A stretch of 60,989 nt of DNA, taken from positions 1 to 60,989 of the forward strand of contig JAISMU010000186.1 in assembly GCA_031276635.1 (NCBI GenBank). Reading direction: 5' to 3'. Positions 9,313-19,306 of this stretch are shown in pieces; within the stretch, counting starts at the first letter, position 1, and each line of letters begins with the position of its first letter. The translations under genes were made by a program, and so were the position numbers. The notes beneath the pieces were generated by a model. The model was not told the origin of the DNA. It saw nothing but the letters and a program-made list of their open reading frames with translations, and ran no database searches. The stretch is from Deltaproteobacteria bacterium. GTDB taxonomy: Bacteria; Desulfobacterota; Desulfarculia; Adiutricales; Adiutricaceae.

Positions 9313-11313
9313 TTAAAAGGGTGGCGGCTCTTGGGCCAGTGGGCCCAGGGGGATGGTCAAGTCCGGATAATTGGCCACGCCCAGATAGGCGGCCTCATAA
9401 ACAAACTGGCTTTCCAGCACGGACTGGACGTAGCGGACCGTCTCGGGCAAGGGGAGAGTCTCGATAAAAATGTCCAAAGGCGTTCCCTGCCGAGCTTCCA
9501 GGTAACTTTTGATGTTGAAAGGGCCCCCGTTATAGGCGGCCACCGCCAGAGGCCAATGGCCAAATGCCCGCTTGAGCTCATTTAAATACCAGGTCCCGTA
9601 ACGGATATTCAAGGCCGGGTCAAACAGATCCTCTTCCCGAGGCTCCGGCTCACCCAAGGCGGTAGCGATGGCTTTAGCCGTGGACGGCAGCAGTTGAGCC
9701 AGTCCTCGAGCGTTGGAGGCGGAAACCGCGTCCGCCTGAAAGGCGCTTTCCACGCGGATGACTGACAACGTCAGCTCCGGAGGGAGGCCATAAAGGCGGT
9801 AGGCCCGCAGGATCGGCTGGCCATAGACGACCGGATGCGCCCAGGCCCGGAAGGACGCCCCCGGCGAGGACGATTTAACCTGGCTCAAAAAACGCAACGC
9901 CAGGCGGTAATCGCCACCCTGGGCGGCCAAAATAATCCATCTGGCCAGGTCCTCATTGAGCTCCTCCGGCTTTTTCGGCAGCAGCGCCTCATAGCCGCCA
10001 GCTAACTCACTTAAGGCTTCTCGGAGATCCCCCAGGGCCAGATAGTGATTGATGACCGCCTTGGTCCGAGCAGCCTCCCCGCTGGCCAGCCTCTGACTTA
10101 TTTCCGGTCGCAAGCTCGGCCAGGGCCAAGGCAGCCGGTCGGAAAGCCATAGATAAAAGCCTAGGGTGTCCTGGTCCCGGGGGCCCTCCAGGAGGGGAAC
10201 CATCTTCTGGGCCAGAGGTTTGGGCCGCCCCTCGTCGTTTAAGAACTCATAACGGCCAGCGGCCAGAATCTGGTAATAGCCCGGAGCCCTAGAGCGGGCT
10301 ATTTTGTAAGCCTGGGCGGCGTCGGTAAAACGCAGTTGCGACTCCAGGGCCCGACCCTTGAAATACAAAGCCCTGACGCCCTGCGCCCCCAGACGGTTTT
10401 CCTCAGCCGCGAAATAAGCCTCCGCCGCCTCTGGGTTTTTTTCCACCAGACAGGAAAGACCCAGATAATAGGACCAGGAGATGAGCCTCTTTTTCAGCTC
10501 CGGCTCATCCGCCAAGAGATCCACGGCCCGCTTGGTCAGCCCCCCTTTGACCAGGACGTCAAAAACCCGGGCCAATTCCTTGAGGCGGGCGGCCCCCTTT
10601 AAAACCTTGGCCACCCCCAGCCGAATGTCGGCGGCCTCAGCCAGCCGCCCCTGACGAAGGTAAAGCACGGCCAGATAGCGCCGCGAGCCCAAATCAGGTT
10701 TCCCTTTCCAATAAGCCTCCGCCTCGGCGAAATTGCCTAATCTTAAATCCAGGACCGCTCCAAAGGACTCCAGGTCAGCCCGAACGGCCGTCGGCAGGGC
10801 CACGTCCGCCAGAGTCTCGGTCAAAAGGCTTTTGGCCTCCTGATTGCGCCACTCCAGGGCCAGCAGACGCGCCAACCTAGCCCGGGCCAGATAATCCCCC
10901 GACTCGGAGAGGTTTCGCAGGAGAGCGCGGTAGCCGGACAGAGCTCGCACCCAATAACGATCCCTATTTTTACCCCGCAAAATCTGGTCGTACAACGACA
11001 GAGAAGCCGCGGGATCGGCCACGGACAAAAGCCCCGCCTCCAAGGCGGCCAGGCCTGGCCAGGATCTGAGCTCATTGGACTGACGGCGGATAAACTGGAG
11101 GGCCTCGTCAAACTTCTCTTCCCGAATAAAGCTCACCAGACGCTGATAAGCGGCCTGACGCCGGCCGTGGCGGCTGAGGGACTCGGGAGCCGGGGCGCTC
11201 TGGGCGAGCGGTGGGGGCGGGGGCGGGAAGTCAAAAAAAATCATTTGTGGCGGCCCCAGGGCCTCGCCCGAGAGGGCCGCCAGTAAAACAGCGATGGAAA
11301 TCAGACCAGGCAA
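9313..11313 (-). CDS. slt: Soluble lytic murein transglycosylase (Slt)
   Basis: 666 residues. A hydrophobic signal peptide (ISIAVLLAALSGEALG) directs it to the periplasm. A long helical superhelix follows (~60-500), as in Slt70. The C-terminal SLT domain contains SVIRVESAF with catalytic glutamate E522, then ARGLAQLLPSTA and AAYNGGPFNI. The enzyme cleaves peptidoglycan glycan strands to 1,6-anhydro-muropeptides. The start is a TTG 12 nt downstream of serA, so it is the last gene of serC-serA-slt. Convergent with pnkp; the 132-nt gap shows no clear terminator. Confidence 0.9.
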   Translation of the reverse strand: MPGLISIAVLLAALSGEALGPPQMIFFDFPPPPPPLAQSAPAPESLSRHGRRQAAYQRLVSFIREEKFDEALQFIRRQSNELRSWPGLAALEAGLLSVADPAASLSLYDQILRGKNRDRYWVRALSGYRALLRNLSESGDYLARARLARLLALEWRNQEAKSLLTETLADVALPTAVRADLESFGAVLDLRLGNFAEAEAYWKGKPDLGSRRYLAVLYLRQGRLAEAADIRLGVAKVLKGAARLKELARVFDVLVKGGLTKRAVDLLADEPELKKRLISWSYYLGLSCLVEKNPEAAEAYFAAEENRLGAQGVRALYFKGRALESQLRFTDAAQAYKIARSRAPGYYQILAAGRYEFLNDEGRPKPLAQKMVPLLEGPRDQDTLGFYLWLSDRLPWPWPSLRPEISQRLASGEAARTKAVINHYLALGDLREALSELAGGYEALLPKKPEELNEDLARWIILAAQGGDYRLALRFLSQVKSSSPGASFRAWAHPVVYGQPILRAYRLYGLPPELTLSVIRVESAFQADAVSASNARGLAQLLPSTAKAIATALGEPEPREEDLFDPALNIRYGTWYLNELKRAFGHWPLAVAAYNGGPFNIKSYLEARQGTPLDIFIETLPLPETVRYVQSVLESQFVYEAAYLGVANYPDLTIPLGPLAQEPPPF

Positions 11314-11325
11314 AACCCTATCGAC

Positions 11326-12255
11326 CTAAGCCTGAGGGCGGAAGAAATCAATGAGCAGTCGAGCCACTTCCTCGGCCACGCCCAACTGGGCCTCCTCCGA
11401 GGAAGCCCCCACGTGCGGGGTGGCCAGAAAATTCGGCAGGCTCAACAGAGGGTTGTCGCCTGGAGGCTCCTGACTGAAGACATCCAGGGCCGCCCCACCA
11501 AGCTGACCGCTGGCCAGCGACTCATAGAGGGCTTTCTCGTCCACTAGGCCCCCCCGGGCGCAATTAATAAGAAAAGCCCCTTTTTTCATCTGGGCCAAGA
11601 CATCTTTATTGACCAGATTGACTGTCTCTGGAGTCTTGGGTAGATGCAAGGAAACATAGTCAGCCCCGGCCCAGATCTCCGGCAGGGTTTTGGGAACCGC
11701 CCCAATCTGGCCGAGGGTCTCTGGGGCAAGGAAGGGATCGTAAGCCCAGACGCTCATGTCCAGCCCCCGGGCTTTCTTGGCCACGAGCTTACCCACAAAA
11801 CCCAGGCCCACCAAACCCAGGACCTTGCCGGAAATCTCGGTCCCTATCAGGCCCTTTTTTTCCCAACGGCCCTCCTTGATGGAGGAAAAAGCCACCCAGA
11901 GCTTACGGGCCAGAGAGATGGCCAGGGCGATGGTCAGCTCGGCCACCGCGTTGGCGTTCAACCCCGGAGTGTTGACCACTTTGATTCCCAGCTCAGCGGC
12001 CGCTTTGACGTCAATGTTGTCGAGGCCGGCCCCGGCCCGGCCAACAATCCTCAAAGCCCCCTTCTGGCCCTGGGCGAGAACCTCGCGCGTAACGGTGGTG
12101 GCGCTCCGGACGACCAGGCCATCGTATTGGCCGATCTCCCGGGCCAGGTCGTCTGGGGAAAGGCCGGACTTCTCCACCACCTCCAGGCCAGCCTTTTTCA
12201 AGGTCTCGGGGCAGACGCTCTCAATCTTGTCGCTCAATAAAACTTTCTGGCCCAC
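11326..12255 (-). CDS. serA: D-3-phosphoglycerate dehydrogenase, short form
   Basis: About 309 residues, the short type without the C-terminal ACT/ASB regulatory domains. It oxidises 3-phosphoglycerate with NAD, the first step of serine synthesis. The Rossmann motif GLVGLGFVGK is visible, with VGRAGAGLDNID, catalytic NCARGGLVDE and ATPHVGASSEEAQ. GTG at 12255 is preferred because AGAGAGG lies 6 nt upstream. A TTG at 12261 overlaps the serC stop but directly abuts that ribosome site. Lack of the ACT domain suggests no serine feedback through that domain. Confidence 0.92.
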   Translation of the reverse strand: MGQKVLLSDKIESVCPETLKKAGLEVVEKSGLSPDDLAREIGQYDGLVVRSATTVTREVLAQGQKGALRIVGRAGAGLDNIDVKAAAELGIKVVNTPGLNANAVAELTIALAISLARKLWVAFSSIKEGRWEKKGLIGTEISGKVLGLVGLGFVGKLVAKKARGLDMSVWAYDPFLAPETLGQIGAVPKTLPEIWAGADYVSLHLPKTPETVNLVNKDVLAQMKKGAFLINCARGGLVDEKALYESLASGQLGGAALDVFSQEPPGDNPLLSLPNFLATPHVGASSEEAQLGVAEEVARLLIDFFRPQA

Positions 12256-12257
12256 GC

Positions 12258-13340
12258 TCAACCTCTCTTTCTCTGGAACTCAGCCATGAACTCCACCAGA
12301 GTCCGCACGGCCGCCATATCCACGGCGTTATAAATGGAGGCCCGCATCCCGCCCACGCTGCGATGGCCGTTGAGCCCGGCCATGCCGACTTTCTTGGCCT
12401 CGGCCAGAAAATCTTTTTCCAGCTCCTCGTTAGGCAAACGAAAAGTCACGTTCATCGGCGAGCGGCTGTCCTTTCTGGCGGTGCCTCGGAAAAAACCGCC
12501 GCTGTTGTCGATGGCCTGGTAAAGAAAATCGGCTTTGGCCTTATTGAGCTCACGCATTTTCTCCAAGCCCCCGATCTCGTCGCGCAACCACTTGAACGTC
12601 AGGCCAGCCACGTAAATGGCGAAAACCGGCGGGGTGTTGAACATGCTGTCATGCTCAATGTAAGTGCGATAGTCAAGCATGTGCGGCAGATTTTTCTTCC
12701 CGGTCTCGGCCCACTCTGGTCGGATCAGGACTATGGTCAAGCCCGCCGGGCCGACGTTCTTCTGAGCCCCGGCGTGGACCAGGACAAAATCGCTCAGATC
12801 CAGGGGCCGCGAGAGAAACTCCGAGGACATGTCGGCGATCAGGGGAGCCGGCGGGTTTTTGGGAAAGCTCGCCCACTGGGTGCCGCGGACCGTGTTGTTG
12901 CTGGTCAAGTAAATGTAGCGCGGCTTGGCGGAAAAATTGAACTCCCCCGGGATATAAGTATAGTCATCCGCCTTGGAGGTGGCGGCCAGATGAGCCTTAG
13001 CCCCACAGATCTGGGCTTCCTGATAGGCCTTGGTGGACCACAGGCCGGTGTCGATGTAGTCGCACGTCTCCCCCTCGGGAGCGAAGTTCAGGGGAATCAT
13101 GGCGAACTGGAGACTGGCCCCACCCTGACAGAAGAGGACCTTCCATTCGCGGCCCAGGCCCAGAAGGCTCAACAGGTCAGCCTGAGTCTCCTCAGCCATG
13201 GCCACCACTTCCTTGGCCCGATGGCTGTTCTCCATGATGGACATGCCGGTTCCCCGCCAGTCCAGTGTTTCGGCGGCCACAGTCTTCAAGACCGGCAAAG
13301 GCAAAGCGGCCGGCCCACCGTTAAAGTTTAAGGCTCTCAT
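12258..13340 (-). CDS. serC: Phosphoserine aminotransferase
   Basis: 360 residues, the family length. PLP enzyme that transaminates 3-phosphohydroxypyruvate to phosphoserine, the step after SerA. It shows FNGGPAALPLPVL at the N-terminus, FCQGGASLQFAMIPLN, the PLP-lysine region HAGAQKNVGPAGL, and the C-terminal GHRSVGGMRASIYNAV. The ATG at 13340 is chosen with GGGAGA 10 nt upstream. The frame extends 17 codons further without a family match. First gene of the serC-serA-slt operon. Confidence 0.94.
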   Translation of the reverse strand: MRALNFNGGPAALPLPVLKTVAAETLDWRGTGMSIMENSHRAKEVVAMAEETQADLLSLLGLGREWKVLFCQGGASLQFAMIPLNFAPEGETCDYIDTGLWSTKAYQEAQICGAKAHLAATSKADDYTYIPGEFNFSAKPRYIYLTSNNTVRGTQWASFPKNPPAPLIADMSSEFLSRPLDLSDFVLVHAGAQKNVGPAGLTIVLIRPEWAETGKKNLPHMLDYRTYIEHDSMFNTPPVFAIYVAGLTFKWLRDEIGGLEKMRELNKAKADFLYQAIDNSGGFFRGTARKDSRSPMNVTFRLPNEELEKDFLAEAKKVGMAGLNGHRSVGGMRASIYNAVDMAAVRTLVEFMAEFQRKRG

Positions 13341-14025
13341 CGAAAAATTTCTCCCAATTGAGTTAGCCAGCCTGGCGGCGGTCAGAGTCAAACGCCCCAG
13401 AACTCTTTGGCCTTTAAAAGCTTACCATACTATTATTTTTTAACCTGGTCGTCAAACTAAATCCGCGCCCTGGGGAGGGGCTTTTTCCCCTCGCCAGACC
13501 CCCGATTGGGAGGGAATTGACTAAGATCGGGGAAGCTATCTCGGACACCGGGCGACTCAGGCCAGCTCCAGACCAAATCCCGGCGAGAGCCAGAGCTCGG
13601 TGGAGTGAGCCAGGCCGAGCGGAGAGGCTGAGTTTTCCCAAATTGTTAACTTGTTTGATCGGGTTGAGGCCTTCGCGAAAAGCCTTTTTTCAGGGATTAA
13701 GTTTGGTAATATATTAAAAACATTAAATTTAATTTAGATAAAATTTTAATAACCAGAGTCTTAGCGACAACGTCAGGGTTAAGGGAACCGGGAAAATTTG
13801 ATTTTTTTAGAATAATAAATACAATATTTAATATATTAAACTATTATATTAAAGTACTTATAGACTGGAGGGATGAATTTGAGTCTACTTTTTTGAGGAC
13901 AAACTTCTCAGAAGTTGGCGGCGTTACCTTGTTTGAGCTAATTTACTCTAGCGGGGAATCAAAAACTTTTTTTTCTCATTTAGGCAAAGAACTCACTGAT
14001 TTGGATTTTAATGAAGGAATATTTA

Positions 14026-14343
14026 ATGGCTGAGGTTGATGATGACAACATAATAGGTTACAGGCGCGACATCGCCTAGAAAGGCGCTATTTCCAAGAGA
14101 CCGCGGCGCGCGCTTGAGCTATTCGCTCCTGAGCTGGCTAAAAAGTGGGATCAAAGCAAACAAATTTCTGGCGCTCTTGACACTAGCTTGCTTAGGGCTG
14201 GTTCGGCTACTGACAAATATTCCCGGAAACCGGATGTTTTGTTCAGCGTCCCAATGTTTGATAACTTTGTTTTCGACCTCATTCCCCTGATTGCCAGTTG
14301 CGCCTACCTGTCGGAAGATGAAATCGTTGTTCTCCAAAAATAA
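14026..14343 (+). pseudogene. Broken small gene with in-frame stop, unrecognised
   Basis: A plus-strand frame of 105 codons from ATG 14026 to TAA 14341 is interrupted by TAG at 14077. The downstream part is protein-like and GC-rich compared with its surroundings, for example RRALELFAPELAKKWDQSK and AGSATDKYSRKPDVLF. The phrase ELAKKWD plus AGS..DKY faintly recalls treble-clef zinc-ribbon repeats, but the cysteines are absent, so this is only a hint. The minus-strand ORF at 14119-14406 covers the same bases and looks like a shadow. Confidence 0.3.
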
Positions 14344-14519
14344 TTGGAGAGATATAAAATGGCGGTAATACCTATGACTTATGGTAAGCTCTTTTAGGAC
14401 TGACAATTGCGGATAGGCCTATCGCAAGTCCAAGCGGAAGGCCTCGAGAAAGCCCGGGCGCAACTCCTGGCGGAAAGTCGAAATGGTGGCCAAAAAAGCT
14501 AAATGGAAGCTTGGATTGA

Positions 14520-14825
14520 ATCAATAATTGAAGTCGCGAAATAAATGTTAGCCGCTAACGAGTCCAAACCTATGATTGCCACGTGGCCTACCTGCCGAAG
14601 GAAACTATTCCCTCTCTCTCCAAAAAAATTTGTTGAGCTGGGTTTCATAATCCTGACAGTTGTCAATGATTCCGTTAGAGCCAAAAACCTCTGATCCCTG
14701 GGGGTTTCTGAAGAATGGATTAATTTCCATAATCACCTTTAAAATCTTAAAATTTACTTAAATCAATAATTCCGCAAATTTCCCGGTGGCCGAGACATTG
14801 TTTTTGACCTGGTGGCTAGTGTCCT
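14520..14825. repeat. Divergent repeat flanking IS630 fragment, copy A
   Basis: Aligns by eye in the same orientation with 15140-15430. Shared blocks in order are GCCGCTAACG-like, ATTGCCA, CCTGACAGTTG...GAGCCA..AACCTCTGA, ACTTAAATCAATA, GGCCGAGACA and TTTTTGACCTGG. Sequence between blocks has drifted. The right end overlaps the last residues of the IS630 fragment's frame. Confidence 0.5.
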
Positions 14826-15120
14826 GGAAGGAAAATTCGCTCACTCTTAAAATAGCTGACTCCCGCGCCTGAGACTTGGCGGTCGCAATGGCGACTCTAG
14901 CTCTTTCAACTTTGGCCAGCCAATGATAGGCTTTTGTCTTATCATTATGATAATCGATAAACGAATATATTTTATTGCCCAAATCATCAACAGAATTAAA
15001 GAAGCCTCTCCGAACGCGCTTATCTGTGAGTTCCCGGAACCAACGCCCAACCAAGCTCAACCATGAAGAATATATCTGAGTAAAATGAAAATAAAACCTG
15101 GGATGATTGTCCAACCACAA
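14758..15120 (-). pseudogene. IS630-family transposase, C-terminal fragment
   Basis: 120-codon frame whose first ~90 residues match the end of IS630-type DDE transposases: HFTQIYSSWLSLVGRWFREL, then RRGFFNSVDDL, then SFIDYHND and KAYHWLAK. These are the hallmarks around the last catalytic acidic residue (here SLVGRWF where Q-V-E-R-W-F is usual, so the glutamate is lost). The N-terminal helix-turn-helix and most of the DDE domain are missing, and the last ~25 codons run into the flanking repeat. A dead remnant. Confidence 0.75.
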
Positions 15121-15139
15121 TTGAAATAAGAAAAAAAAT

Positions 15140-15430
15140 TGTCGCGCGCTAACGCGGCTAAATCAAATTATTGCCAGGCGCTTTGACTCGCTGGGGAAAA
15201 AAATCCTTTCGCCACAGGAAAATTAGCGCCGGGAGGCTTCCGAAACCTGACAGTTGGAAGTGAGGCCGTCTGAGCCAGGAACCTCTGAATTGATTTATTT
15301 TTTTTGGAGAATAGGTATTTTTGCCTATAATCAACTCTAAAGTATTATAACTAACTTAAATCAATATTTTGTAAAGTAAATTTTCCTGGATCGGAGACAC
15401 TTTTTTTGACCTGGCGGGCTTGACCTTTGG
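15140..15430. repeat. Divergent repeat flanking IS630 fragment, copy B
   Basis: Second copy of the block at 14520-14825, same orientation, on the other side of the IS630 fragment. The CCTGACAGTTG, GAGCCAGGAACCTCTGA, ACTTAAATCAATA and TTTTTGACCTGG blocks recur in the same order. The rest of 13341-15538 has no intact gene. Confidence 0.5.
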
Positions 15431-15538
15431 GATTGCCAAGTCACCAATTTCAATTAGCTGGCCAATTCCCAATGGTCTAGCCCAAATGTTAACGCTTATG
15501 TTATAATAAAAAAAATTCGGCCCCAAAAGGACTCAATA

Positions 15539-16471
15539 ATGACGGGTCAACCCTCGCCCCCCAGCTCCTCCCTGGACCAGCTTCTGGACTTTTTTCTGGC
15601 TCACCTGCGCGTGGAAAAAAGTTTGTCCGGGCACACTTTGGAATCCTATGGCCGCTCCGTGGCCGGTTTTCTGGCTTACCTGGGGGCGGTGGGAGTGACT
15701 GAGGCCCAGAGAATAGAAAGGGCCCACCTCAATAATTATCTCCTGGAGCTGACCCAGAGTCGGGCCTTGTCCCCACGCAGCCGGGCGGCTCATCTGTCGG
15801 CGATTCGGGGCTTTTTGGGCTTCCTGGCCCAGGAGGGCGTCATTCCTCAAAACCCGGCCCACCAGATCTCTGGCCCGCGTCTTCCTCGGACCCTCCCCAA
15901 GGCCCTCTCCGAGGAGGACACCCTCACCCTCATCGCCGCCCCAGAGCCCGAAATCCCCTTTGGCCTGCGGAACCGGGCCATGCTGGAGCTTTTATACGCC
16001 GGCGGACTCCGCGTCTCGGAGCTACTGAGCCTAACGTTGAGCCAGCTCAACCTGCCCGACGCTTTCGCCCGGATTATCGGCAAAGGCTCCAAGGAGAGGA
16101 TCACCCCCATCGGCCAGACAGCCGTAGACCTGGTTGGTCAGTACCTGACCAAGGCTCGACCCTTGCTCGCCAAGCCAACCAGCGGCCCAACGGTCTTTTT
16201 AAACAAGCGCGGCCAGAAAATGTCCCGCCAGTATTTTTGGAAACTGCTGGGCCAGGAGGCGGTCAAAGCCGGGCTGGATCCAGTTTCCCCCCACGTCCTG
16301 AGACACTCCTTCGCCACCCATCTGGTCGCGGGCGGGGCGGACCTGCGGGCGGTCCAAATGATGCTGGGCCACGCCAGCCTGGCCACGACCGAGGTTTATC
16401 TCAAGGTTACCAACCGGCGCCTGCGTGAGGTCCACGATCGTTATCATCCGCGCTCTGGACGAGCCAAATGA
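15539..16471 (+). CDS. xerD: Tyrosine recombinase XerD/XerC
   Basis: 310 residues. Site-specific recombinase acting at dif to resolve chromosome dimers. The N-terminal SAM-like DNA-binding domain (~10-100) includes FLAHLRVEKSLSGHTLESY. The catalytic domain has the first Arg in GGLRVSELL, a Lys in IGKGSKERI, HVLRHSFATHL, MLGHASLATT and the nucleophile Tyr in TEVYLKV. All catalytic residues are present. AAGGA precedes the ATG. Its stop overlaps the next gene in ATGA, so the two form an operon. XerC versus XerD cannot be separated here; the sequence reads closer to XerD. Confidence 0.9.
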   Translation: MTGQPSPPSSSLDQLLDFFLAHLRVEKSLSGHTLESYGRSVAGFLAYLGAVGVTEAQRIERAHLNNYLLELTQSRALSPRSRAAHLSAIRGFLGFLAQEGVIPQNPAHQISGPRLPRTLPKALSEEDTLTLIAAPEPEIPFGLRNRAMLELLYAGGLRVSELLSLTLSQLNLPDAFARIIGKGSKERITPIGQTAVDLVGQYLTKARPLLAKPTSGPTVFLNKRGQKMSRQYFWKLLGQEAVKAGLDPVSPHVLRHSFATHLVAGGADLRAVQMMLGHASLATTEVYLKVTNRRLREVHDRYHPRSGRAK

Positions 16472-19182
16472 GCGGCCCAGGCCCTAACGAGGGTCGCCAG
16501 AGCGCTAAGGGGACTAATCAGGAAATTCGGACCCTCATCACCACCCACGTCAACCCCGACTATGATGGGGTGGCCTCCATGATGGCGGCCAGTCGCTTGT
16601 ACCCGGACGCGGTCATGGTCTTTCCCGGGGGGCAAGAAAAAAACATCCGCAATTATTTTATTGAGTCGATTCTTTATCTCTTTAACGTGGCCCGGCCCAA
16701 AGACATTGATCTGACCAAGGTGGAGCTTTTGGTGGTGGTGGACACCCGCCAGCGAGAGCGCCTGGGCCTGGTCGCCCCAGTTTTGAAAAACCCCCAACTG
16801 AGAATCCATATCTACGACCACCACCCAGATAGCCCCGCCGACCTGCGGGCCGAGGAGTCCCACGTGGCCCAGGTGGGAGCCACGGTCACCCTGATGACGG
16901 AAACCCTGCGGGAAAAAGGCCTGGCCATCTCCCCCCAGGAAGCCACCATGCTGGCCCTGGGTCTGTACGAGGACACTGGCTCCTTCACCTTCTCCTCCAC
17001 CACCACCCGGGATCTTCGGGCCGCCGCCGAGCTTTTGGAGCTGGGGGCGGACCTGCGCGTGGTGGCTGAGCTGACGGCCCGGGAATTGACCGCCCAACAA
17101 CTGTCCCTTTTAAATGAGCTCATCATCAACGCCGAAATCCGTCAGGCTCGCGGTCGCAATCTCGCCGTGGCCCAGGCCAAGCGGGAAACCCACATTGATG
17201 AGCTGGCGGTCCTGGCCCATAAGATGATGGACATCATGGCCCTGGACACCTTGTTTTTGCTAGTGGAGATGGAAAACCTGGTCCAGCTGGTGGCCCGTTC
17301 CCGCAATTCGGCCATTGACGTGGGCAAAATAGCTCAAGCTCTGGGTGGTGGTGGGCACGCCAGCGCCGCCGCCGCCTCGTTTCGAGGCCGCAATCTGGAA
17401 GAGGCCCGCCAGCGGCTGGAGGGAGTCCTCTCCCAGGCCATCAGTCGCCTCTACACCGCGGCCCACCTGATGTCCCGCCCCCCCATCAGCCTCCCCGCCG
17501 ATCGGCCCATGTCCGAGGCTCAGGACCTGATGGTCCGCTCAGGGCTCTCCGTGCTGCTGGTGAGCGATGAGGCCGGCAAACCCCGGGGCTATATCACCGA
17601 GCCCAACCTGGGTCGAGCCATTTACCTGGGGTTGAATAACTATCCCATCCGGGATTTCATGACCAGTGAGTTTCACACCGTTCAAGCCTCGGCCTCCTTT
17701 AATGAGGTCAAATCCATTGTCCTGGACCAAAAACAACGGGTTCTGCCGGTCATTGACCAAAATGGCCTGACCATCGGGGTCATCACCCGAACCGATCTGA
17801 TCCATCACCTCAGCTCCGACGATCGCTCTAACCCCAAGAACTCCCGCCAGGCCGATCACCCCTTTGAGCGGTCCTTGTCCGGTTTGATGGAAAACCGCCT
17901 TCCCCCGGGGGTCCTGGCCTTGTTAAGGGATCTGGGACGACTGGCCGAGAAGAATGACCTCTCCATTTATCTGGTGGGCGGCTCGGTGCGGGATCTCATT
18001 ATGCTCAAACCCATCCAGGATCTGGATCTAACCCTGACTGGGGACATGAGCCAGTTCATCAGCGCTTTCGCCGAGGAGCGCTCGGACGTGCGGGTTAAAA
18101 ACCACCCACGTTTCAAGACAGCCACCCTGACCCTGGCCGATGGGTTCCGACTCGATCTCTCCAGCGCCCGATTGGAGTATTACGAGTATCCAGGAGCCAT
18201 GCCCATTGTCCGGCACGCCTCCATCAGGATTGACTTGCAAAGGCGTGATTTCACAATCAACGCCATGGCCTTGAGCCTCAACTCCGATGACTTCGGTCGG
18301 CTTCTGGATTTTTACCGGGGCTATCAGGATCTCAAGGACGGGCTGATCCGAGTTTTGCACAGCCTCAGCTTCATTGAGGATCCCACCCGGGCATTTCGGG
18401 CGGTCCGCTTTGAGGCCCGACTGGGCTTTAGGATCAGTCGGATGACAGAAAAACTCCTGGATAACGCCTTGAAAAACGGCTTCATCACCAATCTGCATCC
18501 CCGCCGGATAATGGCCGAGTTACGGCACATCTGCGAAGAGGAGGAACCGGGCCCGAGCTTGAAGCGCTTGGGGGAGCTGGGGCTTTTACAATGTGTCCAT
18601 CCCAACCTCAAGCTTAACCCCAAGCAGATCGACCGTTTCCGCCGCGTGGCCCGGGTCAAGGACTGGTACCGGCTGACCTTTGGGGAAAAATTCTCCCCAG
18701 TCTGGCTGGTCTGGCTGCTGGCTCTGGGCGAGGGCCTGGATCAAGAGGAATTATCCGAGATGGTGGAAAATCTTGACACTGGCAAAAAAGTGGCCCGGGT
18801 CATGGTTGAGGAAAGAAAACATCTCCGGGAAATTCTGGCTCGCTACCAGGCCCAGCGACGCGGGACGCTCCTGAAGGCTTCGGAGGCCGACCGAATCTTC
18901 TCCAGCCTCTCCTGGCCTGGAACCTTGTACCTGATGGCCATGACCTCAGGGGAGCCCTTGGCTCGGGCTGGCTCAGCCTACCTGACTCACTACCGCTTGG
19001 TCAAAACCCATTGCACGGGCAAGGAACTGATCGCGCTAGGCTATAAACCCGGGCCCCGGCTGCAGGAGGCCCTGGTGGCTATCCGAGAGGCCAAACTTGA
19101 TGGCCTGGTCAACACTCTTGACGAAGAACTGGAGTTGGCCGAAAAATTTTTGCGCGAGCTCCCCGAGGAAGACCCAACCTAG
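16468..19182 (+). CDS. DHH-CBS-tRNA nucleotidyltransferase fusion
   Basis: 904 residues with three parts. First is a DHH phosphoesterase (~20-320) with D117-H118-H119 in YDHHPDS and the DHHA1 glycine motif GGGGHASAAA (~294). Next is a pair of CBS domains (~330-450). Last is a class II poly(A)/CCA nucleotidyltransferase with GGSVRD (~504), DLDLTLTGD, RRDFTINAM and DPTRAFRAVRFEARLGF. In Aquifex and several deltaproteobacteria such fusions act as tRNA A-adding enzymes, working with a separate CC-adding enzyme; that role here is inferred from architecture. Starts inside the xerD stop codon. Confidence 0.9.
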   Translation: MSGPGPNEGRQSAKGTNQEIRTLITTHVNPDYDGVASMMAASRLYPDAVMVFPGGQEKNIRNYFIESILYLFNVARPKDIDLTKVELLVVVDTRQRERLGLVAPVLKNPQLRIHIYDHHPDSPADLRAEESHVAQVGATVTLMTETLREKGLAISPQEATMLALGLYEDTGSFTFSSTTTRDLRAAAELLELGADLRVVAELTARELTAQQLSLLNELIINAEIRQARGRNLAVAQAKRETHIDELAVLAHKMMDIMALDTLFLLVEMENLVQLVARSRNSAIDVGKIAQALGGGGHASAAAASFRGRNLEEARQRLEGVLSQAISRLYTAAHLMSRPPISLPADRPMSEAQDLMVRSGLSVLLVSDEAGKPRGYITEPNLGRAIYLGLNNYPIRDFMTSEFHTVQASASFNEVKSIVLDQKQRVLPVIDQNGLTIGVITRTDLIHHLSSDDRSNPKNSRQADHPFERSLSGLMENRLPPGVLALLRDLGRLAEKNDLSIYLVGGSVRDLIMLKPIQDLDLTLTGDMSQFISAFAEERSDVRVKNHPRFKTATLTLADGFRLDLSSARLEYYEYPGAMPIVRHASIRIDLQRRDFTINAMALSLNSDDFGRLLDFYRGYQDLKDGLIRVLHSLSFIEDPTRAFRAVRFEARLGFRISRMTEKLLDNALKNGFITNLHPRRIMAELRHICEEEEPGPSLKRLGELGLLQCVHPNLKLNPKQIDRFRRVARVKDWYRLTFGEKFSPVWLVWLLALGEGLDQEELSEMVENLDTGKKVARVMVEERKHLREILARYQAQRRGTLLKASEADRIFSSLSWPGTLYLMAMTSGEPLARAGSAYLTHYRLVKTHCTGKELIALGYKPGPRLQEALVAIREAKLDGLVNTLDEELELAEKFLRELPEEDPT

Positions 19183-19306
19183 CCGCGACGTGACAGGTCG
19201 CCGGCTTGTTAATTGACGGGCTAAATTGTTAAGATAACCCCAGAGGGAAAATTCCTTTCCCTTTTGGCTCAAGCGTTTACCTCAAACATTTATAACCGGA
19301 GTTCCC

